Positions 34,534 to 42,509 of a DNA stretch of 64,000 bases are shown here, piece after piece (the stretch's first letter is position 1; every line of letters starts with the position of its first letter). Source of the stretch: JANLTP01 sp031363055 (GTDB lineage: Bacteria > Pseudomonadota > Gammaproteobacteria > Burkholderiales > Burkholderiaceae_E); NCBI GenBank assembly GCA_031363055.1, contig JANLTP010000075.1, forward strand, positions 5,962 through 69,961. Direction: 5' to 3'. The notes under the pieces were generated by a model. The model saw only the letters and a program-made list of their open reading frames with translations, was not told the origin of the DNA and searched no databases. The position numbers and the translations under genes are program-made.

Positions 34534-34588
34534 TTCATGAATTCTATGAAATATTAAATCATAGAGGTTCATTGTTTGCATTAACAAT
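34532..34588. promoter_or_regulatory. AT-rich divergent promoter/operator region between asnC-type gene and glmS
   Basis: A perfect 12-base palindrome AATTCATGAATT lies at 34532-34543, flanked by AATATT on both sides. A second dyad, ATTGTT-N6-AACAAT, is at 34571-34588. The region is far richer in A+T than the rest of the window. It sits between the AsnC-type regulator and glmS, so it is a likely binding site for that regulator and a promoter for glmS. Confidence 0.5.
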
Positions 34589-34642
34589 TCTCAAGATCAA
34601 GCCTAAGATCTCTCGCATCATCCACTCAACCTGAGATCTGCC

Positions 34643-36508
34643 ATGTGCGGAATTGTCGGCGCGGTTGCACAGCGAAACATCACCCCCATCCTGATTGAAG
34701 GGCTGCGACGCCTCGAATATCGAGGCTACGATTCCTGCGGACTGGCAATTCATCAGAATGGCCGATTGCGCCGTTCTCGCAGTACCGCGCGGGTTGCCGA
34801 CCTGCAAGCGCAGATCAACCAGATGAGTGAACTTGCCAACGCAACAATTCCGGGTCAGGCCGGCTTTGAAGCCTTTCAAGGCATAGCGCACACGCGCTGG
34901 GCGACGCACGGTGCACCGGTCTCTAATAACGCCCATCCGCATGTCTCGCCGAATGCTGAACGAGCGCGCATTGCGCTGGTTCACAACGGCATCATTGAAA
35001 ACTATGAGGTCTTGCGCGGCGAACTGCAGGCCGGCGGTTATGAATTCACCAGCCAGACTGATACCGAGGTCATCGCCCATCTGATCGACTCTCTGTACGA
35101 GGATGACCTGTTCACGGCGGTACAGAGTGCCGTTCGACGCCTGCAGGGTGCTTATGCCATTGCGGTCATGAGTGTGACCGAACCGCAGCGGGTGGTTGGT
35201 GCACGTTCCGGTTCGCCTTTGGTACTTGGGCTCGGTCTACACGAGAACTTCATTGCTTCGGATGCCATGGCATTGGCCGGGGTGACCCAGCAAATCGTTT
35301 ATTTGCACGATGGCGATGTCGCGGATGTGCAACTGTCGCGGGTCTGGATTGTCGATGCGCAAGGTCGGGAGGTGATCCGCCCGACACAGACCGTGCATGC
35401 GCAATCCGGCGCGGCCGACTTGGGACCCTATCGGCACTTCATGCAAAAGGAAATCTTTGAGCAACCGCGCGCCATTGCCGACACGCTCGAGGGCGTTGCG
35501 GGAATCACACCGGAGTTATTTGGCGAGCAGGCGTATCGCGTGTTCAAGAGCGTCAACTCGGTGCTGATCCTGGCTTGCGGCACCAGCTTTTACGCCGGCC
35601 TCGTCGCCAAATACTGGATCGAGCTGCTCGCCCGGCTGCCGGTACAGGTCGAAATCGCGAGCGAATATCGCTACAGTCCAAGTGTCCCCGATCCGGCAAG
35701 CTTGGTGGTTACGATTACGCAGAGTGGTGAAACCGCTGACACCCTGGCCGCACTCAAACATGCGCGCGGATTGGGATTGACCCAGACACTGACTATTTGC
35801 AATGTCGCGACCAGTGCCATGGTTCGCGAATGCAAGCTTGCCTACATTACCCGCGCAGGCGTCGAGATCGGTGTTGCGTCGACCAAGGCGTTTACCACGC
35901 AACTGACTTCCTTGTATTTGCTCGCCTTGGCGCTGGCCGAAACCCACGGCAGGCTCAGTGATGAAAAACAAGCGGAACACTTGCGCGGGCTTCGACAATT
36001 GCCGGGTGCGATTACTGCGGCGCTGGCGCTCGAGCCGCAGATCATTGCTTGGGCGGATCAGTTCGCACGCCACGAAAACGCACTTTTTCTGGGACGTGGT
36101 TTGCATTTCCCGATTGCCCTCGAGGGCGCGCTGAAGCTCAAGGAAATTTCCTACATTCATGCTGAGGCCTACCCGGCCGGTGAGCTCAAGCACGGCCCGC
36201 TGGCGTTAGTCACCAAGGCGATGCCGGTGGTAACAGTTGCGCCGAACGATGATCTGATCGAAAAGCTCAAGTCGAACATGCAGGAGGTTCGTGCGCGAGA
36301 CGGCCAGCTTTATGTGTTCACGGATAACGATACTCATCTGGTCTCCTCGGAAGGTATTCATGTGATTCGACTGCCCGGCCGCTACGGTTTACTCTCGCCC
36401 ATTGTGCACACCGTTCCATTGCAACTGCTGGCGTACCACACGGCGGTGGCGCGCGGTACCGATGTCGACAAACCGAGGAATCTGGCCAAATCGGTGACGG
36501 TTGAATGA
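34643..36508 (+). CDS. glmS: Glutamine-fructose-6-phosphate aminotransferase GlmS
   Basis: Enzyme of 621 residues that makes glucosamine 6-phosphate from fructose 6-phosphate and glutamine, the entry to UDP-GlcNAc for peptidoglycan and surface glycans. The N-terminal glutaminase begins at CGIVGAVAQRN with nucleophile Cys-2, and carries HTRWATHG near residue 90. Two SIS domains follow: ILACGTSFYAG near 310, TQSGETADTLAAL near 360 and FLGRGLHFPIALEGALKLKEISYIHAEAY near 485. The C-terminus NLAKSVTVE matches the family, and the conserved terminal segment is intact. The start at 34643 is fixed because Cys must follow Met. The last codon starts a tandem repeat array. Confidence 0.97.
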   Translation: MCGIVGAVAQRNITPILIEGLRRLEYRGYDSCGLAIHQNGRLRRSRSTARVADLQAQINQMSELANATIPGQAGFEAFQGIAHTRWATHGAPVSNNAHPHVSPNAERARIALVHNGIIENYEVLRGELQAGGYEFTSQTDTEVIAHLIDSLYEDDLFTAVQSAVRRLQGAYAIAVMSVTEPQRVVGARSGSPLVLGLGLHENFIASDAMALAGVTQQIVYLHDGDVADVQLSRVWIVDAQGREVIRPTQTVHAQSGAADLGPYRHFMQKEIFEQPRAIADTLEGVAGITPELFGEQAYRVFKSVNSVLILACGTSFYAGLVAKYWIELLARLPVQVEIASEYRYSPSVPDPASLVVTITQSGETADTLAALKHARGLGLTQTLTICNVATSAMVRECKLAYITRAGVEIGVASTKAFTTQLTSLYLLALALAETHGRLSDEKQAEHLRGLRQLPGAITAALALEPQIIAWADQFARHENALFLGRGLHFPIALEGALKLKEISYIHAEAYPAGELKHGPLALVTKAMPVVTVAPNDDLIEKLKSNMQEVRARDGQLYVFTDNDTHLVSSEGIHVIRLPGRYGLLSPIVHTVPLQLLAYHTAVARGTDVDKPRNLAKSVTVE

Positions 36509-36575
36509 CCGGTGAATGTGCTGTGAATGCCAGGTGAATGAATGGTGAATAGCGGTTGAACGTCGGCTGAATCGT
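36500..36575 (+). repeat. Seven degenerate GGTGAATG units starting on the glmS stop codon
   Basis: From the last codons of glmS onward, GGTGAATG or a close variant repeats about every 10-12 bases, seven times, with decreasing similarity (last units GGTTGAACG and GGCTGAATC). The first unit contains the glmS stop codon TGA. No stem-loop is formed, so it is not a terminator. Confidence 0.7.
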
Positions 36576-36802
36576 CACAAAAGCAACACTTGGCATTCGC
36601 CGCCCGTGCACCTTAAGACCCCGTCGGGCAACCGATGATCGGGTGCGGCTCGCGCTATTGGTAAGGTAGCAGTCGGGTGTAACCAACGAAGCGCAGACGT
36701 TTAAGGTACTGTTTGTTGTTGGGTTGACTGACTTGTGGCAGATTGCTGTGAGTCCTGCGAGTAGCCCGATTCAACTCATCGACCAACCGCGCCGCCAGAA
36801 TC
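36509..36802. other. Non-coding stretch after glmS
   Basis: Nearly 300 bases without a convincing gene. It begins with the GGTGAATG array. A GTCGGG...GATCGGGTGCGG segment is weakly complementary, but I see no clean terminator or promoter. One TTGACT at about 36724 could be a -35 box without a matching -10. Confidence 0.4.
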
Positions 36803-37042
36803 GTGAAAAAAGAAACCACTACTCATTCCGTTCCGAACCCGGTCGTAAGGCGCAACGTTGCAGACCCGATTGTGGCTAGCCAAGGGACTGTTTCCCGCTC
36901 GCGCCGCCGCATCAGCCTGGTGCTGCCTTTTGTTTCCGTGTCCGTGCCGGCCGTTGCCGGAACCCGGCAGACGGCGACCAGTGTCAACGACGAGCGCACG
37001 TCGCTTCGTGACGGCTGGATTCTTAAAAACAGTGATGATTGA
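36803..37042 (+). CDS. Possible small protein upstream of GMC oxidoreductase
   Basis: A GTG-started frame of 79 residues ends 12 bases before the GMC oxidoreductase start. It has a basic middle (SRSRRRISLVLPFVSVSVPAVAG) that could be a poor twin-arginine or membrane segment. There is no ribosome site, and no family is recognised. It may be leader sequence rather than a gene. Confidence 0.25.
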   Translation: MKKETTTHSVPNPVVRRNVADPIVASQGTVSRSRRRISLVLPFVSVSVPAVAGTRQTATSVNDERTSLRDGWILKNSDD

Positions 37043-37054
37043 CCGATAACAGCA

Positions 37055-38506
37055 ATGATTCTAGAGAACGCACAACAGGCCGTCAGTGCCGCCAAGAACA
37101 TCGATGTCTGCATCGCCGGCAGTGGTCCTGCCGGCATGTCCTTGGCCATTGCCCTGGAGGCCAAGGGTCTGCGGGTACTGATTCTCGAGGCCGGCGGCCC
37201 AATGTACGACGAGAAGTCGCAGGCGCTCATGCAGGGTCGTATTGTCGGAGATCAGAGCTTCGACATGGGCATTAACCGGCTGCGCTATTTTGGCGGCTGC
37301 TCGAACCATTGGGGCGGCTTTTGCCGGATGCTCGATGACTGGGATTTCCGCGACAAGGTCGACGGTGTCTCGACCGCGTGGCCAATTGGCAAGAAGGACC
37401 TCGACCCCTACCAGGAGCAGGCGCGCGACATCCTGGACATTCCCTGCTTTGCGCCGGATCGCCCGCTCAACGACATGATTTCGCACGTGCAGTGGACCTA
37501 CTCGCCGCCAGTGAATTTTGCGATCAAGTACAAAGACCATGTCAAGGCATCGAGTCGGCTGCATGTGGTGTTTAACGCAGGTGTGAGCAACTTTGTCGAG
37601 AAAGATGGCAAGGTCATCGCTGTCGAAGTTCGTGACTTGCAAAACAACAAGCACGTCATAGCAGCGCCGCAGTTCGCCTTGTGCGCGGGCGGTATCGAGA
37701 ACAGCCGGTTGTTGCTCTGGTCGAATATTCAAAACGAAGGGCGTCTGGTGCGGCAAGCCAACGCGCTTGGGAAATATTGGATGGAACATCCGCATTATTC
37801 AGTAGCCGATGCGCTCGTCACCGTCAGTCCCGGCGTTGAGCCGGATCGCCGCGGCCGCTCATTCATTGCGCCGAGCGAGAAAGCCATACGCGAGCGCAAG
37901 ATGCTCAATTGTGCGCTGCGCCTCGAGCTCACCGATTACGAAGGTACCCGGCAACTGATTTCCGATCTGGTGTGTGTTGCGCCCAGAGTCGGTCGTTGGG
38001 CCGCCAAGAAGATTGACAAGACGTTCTGGTGTGGGATGAAATTGCGTGCCGCCTGGGAGCAGGCGCCGCGCGAATCAAATCAGATTCGGTTGGGGCCTAC
38101 GCGCGATGCGTTGGGCATTCCGCAAGTCGAATTGCACTGGAAGAAGACCGATCTCGAAGTGCATACCGTGACGCAAGCGGCGACGTTGTTCGGCGAGTAC
38201 CTTGCTGCCAACAATTTTGGCCGGGTACGGCTGTTGCCCTGGCTTGCTGACAAGTCCGGTTTTCCGGACGACGACGAACGCATTGGAAATCATCACATGG
38301 GCGGCACTCGAATGAGTCAGGATCCGCGCCAGGGTGTGGTTGACGGCACCTGCAAGGTTCATGGTCTGAGCAACTTGTATGTCGGTGGCTCATCGGTGTT
38401 TCCGAGTGCCGGTCATGCCAATCCGACACTTTCGGTTGTACAAATCGCTCTTCGTCTGGCCACGCATCTCGAAAAAGTCGCCAAGGCCGGGGCCAAGGTT
38501 TCATGA
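37055..38506 (+). CDS. GMC-family FAD oxidoreductase
   Basis: Flavoprotein of 483 residues in the glucose-methanol-choline family. FAD-binding loop CIAGSGPAGMSLAIALEAKG is at the N-terminus; a RYFGGCSNHWGGFCRML segment near residue 75 matches the flavin-side motif; and the C-terminal domain carries HHMGGTRMS (active-site His near 412) and GSSVFPSAGHANPTL. These enzymes oxidise alcohols or sugars. Its place ahead of DUF2264, flippase and GT2 genes suggests it modifies a sugar or sugar alcohol of the second glycan. No signal peptide is seen, so it would be cytoplasmic. It overlaps the DUF2264 gene through ATGA. Confidence 0.9.
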   Translation: MILENAQQAVSAAKNIDVCIAGSGPAGMSLAIALEAKGLRVLILEAGGPMYDEKSQALMQGRIVGDQSFDMGINRLRYFGGCSNHWGGFCRMLDDWDFRDKVDGVSTAWPIGKKDLDPYQEQARDILDIPCFAPDRPLNDMISHVQWTYSPPVNFAIKYKDHVKASSRLHVVFNAGVSNFVEKDGKVIAVEVRDLQNNKHVIAAPQFALCAGGIENSRLLLWSNIQNEGRLVRQANALGKYWMEHPHYSVADALVTVSPGVEPDRRGRSFIAPSEKAIRERKMLNCALRLELTDYEGTRQLISDLVCVAPRVGRWAAKKIDKTFWCGMKLRAAWEQAPRESNQIRLGPTRDALGIPQVELHWKKTDLEVHTVTQAATLFGEYLAANNFGRVRLLPWLADKSGFPDDDERIGNHHMGGTRMSQDPRQGVVDGTCKVHGLSNLYVGGSSVFPSAGHANPTLSVVQIALRLATHLEKVAKAGAKVS

Positions 38507-40008
38507 TGCGACGGCTCAAGCAATCGCTGGGGGTACTGCTCGCTCTGCTGTTGTTGGCGTTTCTCGCGCAACGCTGGTTGGCACACCGAACCGGCATCGA
38601 AGGCTGGACCGATCGTGCGGTGCCGAAAGCGAATCAGATCATTACCGATCCGATGATGCGTGAGCGCTTCTCGGGCCACGCCACCGGGCTGAGTTCGCAA
38701 GCCTACGAAGACGGCTTTCGCTACTTTCTGGAAGGCCATCTGAATTATCGCTCGCCTAAAGGGGCGGCGGTGTTCTATCCGGGTGCCCACAGCTTTAACG
38801 GCCGCAAGAGCGACGGTTTTGAAGCCTTCTCCCGATTTCTGCCGCTGGCCGCCAGTTGGATCGCCTCGGGGCGCGCCGATACCTTCGAGTATGCAGGTCG
38901 CAAGGTCTCGATTGCCCAGACCCTGAAGGAGGGGCTGCTGGCCGGCACCAATCGCGATAGCCCTGAGTATTGGGGGGTGATTCGCAGCCGTCATCAAACC
39001 CTGGTCGAATCAGCGGATATCGCCTTGGGTGTCTGGCTCAGTCGAAAGCAGATCTGGGCAACCCTGAGTCGGCCGGAACAGGTGCAGATCGCGACCTGGC
39101 TCAAGCGCGCGCTCGAGGTCGATCCGTTTCCGGGCAACTGGTCGCTGTTTCCGATCATGGTGCATCGCGTGTTGACAGCGCTCGGTGAGGACGACTGTTG
39201 TAACGATGTTTCGATGACGCGCATGTACCGCGAGTTCAAGCAGCTTTATATCGGCGGCGGCTGGATCGAGGATCCGCCCAATGGCGCCGACTATTACAAC
39301 GTCTGGGCCATGCAATATCTGTTGTTCTGGATCGATCAGATCGACCCGAAATTCGATCCAAAATTTATTCGTGATAGCAACCGTGAATTGGTTGCATTCC
39401 ATTCACATCTGATCAGCCCGCGCGGCGCTCCGCTCTGGGGTCGCAGCGTCTGTTATCGGATGGCAACGTCTGTGCCGCTGCTGGTTGCTCAGGCGCTGAA
39501 TCCGGACGTCATCAGCAAGGGTCTGGCCATGCGCGCGCTGGACGCCACCTGGGGGTATTTCGTGACGCACGGCGCCACCGCCAACGGCATCATCACTCAA
39601 GGTTTTTGTGGCAAGGATCTGGCGCTGGTCAACGAGTACACCGCGCCCGGCAGTTGCCTGTGGGGAACGCGCGGACTGGTGGTGGCGCTCTATCTTGACC
39701 CGACGATGAAATTGTTCGACGTCAAGCGCGACAAACTGCCGGTCGAGATCGCTGACTATGTGGTGACCGAAAAGAGTTTGAAATGGTCAGTGCAGGGCTT
39801 CAAGGATCGCGGCGAGGTGGTTCTCACCCTTGAGAAGAATGCCGACGGCGCCGATCAGCCGGTGTTTCAACCGTATGGATTCAAGCATCAGTTACGCGAA
39901 TGGGTTCAACATCGGCCGATTCGGCCAAACAATCACCCGGCCATGTATGACCGTCGGCAATATTCAACCACGCAGTCTATGACTGCCTGCGAACGCGTCA
40001 ACCCCTGA
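38503..40008 (+). CDS. DUF2264 domain protein, membrane-anchored
   Basis: Protein of 501 residues with an N-terminal anchor or uncleaved signal (LKQSLGVLLALLLLAFLAQRWL), placing the rest in the periplasm. The remainder matches the DUF2264 plan of alpha/alpha toroid helices: SFNGRKSDGFEAFSRFLPL, then TLVESADIALGVWLS, then GGGWIEDPPNGADYYNVWAMQYLLFWID. Such folds are found in polysaccharide lyases and hydrolases, and a glycan-trimming role fits the neighbours, but no catalytic assignment is possible from sequence alone. It is coupled to the GMC gene upstream and followed after 7 bases by the flippase. Confidence 0.82.
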   Translation: MMRRLKQSLGVLLALLLLAFLAQRWLAHRTGIEGWTDRAVPKANQIITDPMMRERFSGHATGLSSQAYEDGFRYFLEGHLNYRSPKGAAVFYPGAHSFNGRKSDGFEAFSRFLPLAASWIASGRADTFEYAGRKVSIAQTLKEGLLAGTNRDSPEYWGVIRSRHQTLVESADIALGVWLSRKQIWATLSRPEQVQIATWLKRALEVDPFPGNWSLFPIMVHRVLTALGEDDCCNDVSMTRMYREFKQLYIGGGWIEDPPNGADYYNVWAMQYLLFWIDQIDPKFDPKFIRDSNRELVAFHSHLISPRGAPLWGRSVCYRMATSVPLLVAQALNPDVISKGLAMRALDATWGYFVTHGATANGIITQGFCGKDLALVNEYTAPGSCLWGTRGLVVALYLDPTMKLFDVKRDKLPVEIADYVVTEKSLKWSVQGFKDRGEVVLTLEKNADGADQPVFQPYGFKHQLREWVQHRPIRPNNHPAMYDRRQYSTTQSMTACERVNP

Positions 40009-40015
40009 GGCGATC

Positions 40016-41497
40016 ATGAGCGGCGCATCGGAAAACCCGCGTGCAAAACGCGCCGGGCTGCGACGATCGGTGCTCTCGCTCAGTGTCGTCAACACCTTCG
40101 AGATGGCCGTCCAGGTGGTCTTGCCGATGGTGCTGGTGCGACTGCTTTCCGATGCCGACTTTGGCCTCTATCGCACACTCTGGCTGATCGCCATTACGTG
40201 TAGTGGCGCGCTGGCCTTGGGTATGCCCGGCAGCCTTTATTATTTTCTGCCTAGAAGCGAACAGCCCCGATCGTCGATCTTCGTGCTGCAGGCGGCCAGC
40301 TACATGCTGTTGGCAGGCCTCGTGGCAGCGGCCGGTACCGCCGCGTTTGTCCTGCTGCATGAAACCGGTCAGAAGGTAGGTCTGGGCGCGGTGCCCTTCA
40401 TCGGGCTGTGGGTGTTCGCCAGCCTGCTCGATTACTTTTTTACCTCACAGCAACAGGTACCGACGCAAGCGCGCATCAACCTGTCGTTTGCGCTGCTCAG
40501 AATTGTACTGGTGATGACGGCCGCCGTGATGTTCAGACAATGGCCAGCCGTGCTCGCCGCGCAATTGATCTTCGTCGGCTTGAAGGCGCTGGTGTGTACC
40601 GTCTGTGTCGCCCGGTTCGTGCAGCCTGGCGCGCGCCCGGATCGGACGAGCCTTGCTGAACAAGTTCGCTACAGCTTGCCGATTGGTACCTCCACCGCCC
40701 TGTTCCTGTTACGGGGGCGCATTGACCAGTGGTTGGTGGCGAGCACGTTTACCGTGGCGCAATTCGGCCTGTACTCGATTGCCTCGGTGTTCGCGCCGAT
40801 TCAGACCTTGATCCGTGTGACCGTCAATCAGGTGATCTTGCCTGAAATGAACCGAATGCAATCGCAGCAGAACAGTGCCGATATGCAAACTCTGAATCGC
40901 CGCAGCAATCTGGCGGTTGCATTTCTGATCTTTCCGGCGATTGCCTTCATCGCGACCTGGGCGGAGCCGATCTTGGCCCTGCTGTTCACCAACCGCTACA
41001 GTGCGGTGGCTCCGATCGTGCGCATCTACTTGCTCATCATGGCGATCGAGTCGATCGAAATCACGCTGATTTTGATCGCTATGCGCCAGGGTCGATTCAT
41101 GATGTTCGTCGATGCACTGGTGTTACCGATTGCCATTGGCTCGGCGATGCTCGGTGCGCATTTTCTGGGGGTGCCGGGTGCGGCGCTCGGTGGCTTGGTC
41201 GGCGCCGGTCTGGCGCAATCGGCGTTATATCTTCGCTGCAAGAAGTTAACCGATCTGCCGATCGCGATGCTGCAGGATTGGCGTGGACTGGCGAGGATCG
41301 GGTTGTGCAGTCTGCTGGCGGCGCTGGGTTCGCAGTTGGTCTATTTCTTCAACTTTCCGGACGGCCTCAGTTTGAAATTGCCGGCGGCCGGCTTGCTGTT
41401 CACGGCGGTCTATTGGTCGGCGCTCAAGTTTCTGGGCGCGGCGGCCAGCGTGCGGCAAGTGTTCGGGCAACGGCTCGCGAACGCGGGCGGATTCTGA
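40016..41497 (+). CDS. Lipopolysaccharide-type flippase (Wzx/MVF superfamily)
   Basis: Membrane protein of 493 residues with about 12-14 hydrophobic segments, opening with VLSLSVVNTFEMAVQVVLPMVLVRLLSDADFGLYRTLWLI, the pattern of polysaccharide flippases. It would move an undecaprenyl-linked sugar unit to the periplasm for the small glycan cluster. It is distinct in sequence from the flippase at 23999-25519. The stop codon overlaps the GT2 start (TGATG), indicating coupled translation. Confidence 0.88.
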   Translation: MSGASENPRAKRAGLRRSVLSLSVVNTFEMAVQVVLPMVLVRLLSDADFGLYRTLWLIAITCSGALALGMPGSLYYFLPRSEQPRSSIFVLQAASYMLLAGLVAAAGTAAFVLLHETGQKVGLGAVPFIGLWVFASLLDYFFTSQQQVPTQARINLSFALLRIVLVMTAAVMFRQWPAVLAAQLIFVGLKALVCTVCVARFVQPGARPDRTSLAEQVRYSLPIGTSTALFLLRGRIDQWLVASTFTVAQFGLYSIASVFAPIQTLIRVTVNQVILPEMNRMQSQQNSADMQTLNRRSNLAVAFLIFPAIAFIATWAEPILALLFTNRYSAVAPIVRIYLLIMAIESIEITLILIAMRQGRFMMFVDALVLPIAIGSAMLGAHFLGVPGAALGGLVGAGLAQSALYLRCKKLTDLPIAMLQDWRGLARIGLCSLLAALGSQLVYFFNFPDGLSLKLPAAGLLFTAVYWSALKFLGAAASVRQVFGQRLANAGGF

Positions 41498-42435
41498 TGA
41501 ATAAATCCCCAGCTATTTCAGTGGTGGTACCGCTCTATAACAAAGCGTCGCATATCGAGCGCTGCGTTGCCTCGATTCAGGCGCAATCCATGGCCGACTT
41601 CGAGGTCCTGGTGGTGGACGATGGTTCTACCGATTCAAGTTTCGAAGCGTTTCGCCGAGCGACGCTCGATGACCCAAGATTTCGAATCATGCGCCAGCCC
41701 AATGGCGGCGTGTCGAGAGCGCGCAATGCGGCGATAGCCGAATGTCGCGCCGACTGGATCGCATTTCTCGACGCCGACGACGAATGGCATCCGGATTTTC
41801 TGGCCGCCGTCGTCGCAGCGTCGAATCGCCATCCGCGCAACGTGCTGGTCGGGACTGCCTTCAAGATCATTCAGGACGAAAAGCTCGAACTGCATCGACA
41901 AGATGCTTTCGGCGAACCGACGCTGATCTCGATCAACGAATTTTTTGCGTCCTGGGCGCGGCTGGGTACCTGCCCGTTGTTTATTGGCGCCTGTGCCGCC
42001 AAACGAATCGACTTGCAGGTGATCGGCGGGTTTGTACCCGGCATGAGCCTGGGCGAGGAACTGCTGGTGTTCATCCGACTGCTCGATCGTGGCGATCTGG
42101 AATATGTCAATCGCGCCTTGGCGACTTATCATTTGAGTGCGACGGGCTCCTTGTCGACCTCACCCTCGGTGAAGGCATTACGCTCGCACTCGGCGCTGTT
42201 CGTCGAGTTGGCCCGGCAGGTCAAGCTGGGCCGTTGCCCGCCGAGCGTTTATCGTAAATGGCTTTATATGCAGGCGGAGTATCTGATTCAAGACGGATTA
42301 CGCGTCGACCTCTTGAAGCTGCTGTGGCGTGAGCCCCGTATCTGGAGTAGGCAGATGTGGCTGCGCGCGGCCCTGGAGTTGATTGGCGTGCGCGCGATCT
42401 TGTCGCGACTGTCAGGCCGTGATCAGGTTGGCTAG
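41497..42435 (+). CDS. Family 2 glycosyltransferase (small)
   Basis: GT2 enzyme of 312 residues. It begins ISVVVPLYNKASHIERCVASIQAQ, with VVDDGSTDSS near 43 and the acid motif IAFLDADDEWHPDF near 90. Later GACAAKRIDLQVIGGFVPGMSLGEELLVFIRLLDRGDLEY matches the acceptor-side GT2 region. ATG at 41497 shares its first base with the last base of the flippase stop; longer upstream frames overlap the flippase gene and are discounted. It transfers one sugar in the second glycan cluster; the sugar is unknown. The 3' end lies in a repeated segment. Confidence 0.9.
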   Translation: MNKSPAISVVVPLYNKASHIERCVASIQAQSMADFEVLVVDDGSTDSSFEAFRRATLDDPRFRIMRQPNGGVSRARNAAIAECRADWIAFLDADDEWHPDFLAAVVAASNRHPRNVLVGTAFKIIQDEKLELHRQDAFGEPTLISINEFFASWARLGTCPLFIGACAAKRIDLQVIGGFVPGMSLGEELLVFIRLLDRGDLEYVNRALATYHLSATGSLSTSPSVKALRSHSALFVELARQVKLGRCPPSVYRKWLYMQAEYLIQDGLRVDLLKLLWREPRIWSRQMWLRAALELIGVRAILSRLSGRDQVG

Positions 42436-42509
42436 AAATCAGATCGGCTGGCATTGTGCGCCGGGCCTCAGGTCAGATTGGTAGGTATCTTGCTGCGGGC
42501 CTCAAGTCA
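42421..42509. repeat. Two short duplications at the convergent ends of the GT2 gene and kynU
   Basis: The GT2 3' end (ATCAGGTTGGCTA at 42422-42434) recurs with three changes as ATCAGATCGGCTG at 42438-42450. Separately GCGCCGGGCCTCAGGTCA at 42458-42475 recurs as GCTGCGGGCCTCAAGTCA at 42492-42509, the latter containing the stop codon (42502-42504) of minus-strand kynU. Each duplicated piece includes a gene end. Confidence 0.65.

Noticed and set aside
36500..36575. CRISPR or terminator at the glmS end
   Set aside because: Units are 10-12 bp without regular spacers, and no hairpin or T-run is present.
36823..37230. Minus-strand open frame opposite the start of the GMC oxidoreductase gene
   Set aside because: It overlaps the FAD-binding region in antisense, with no family features.
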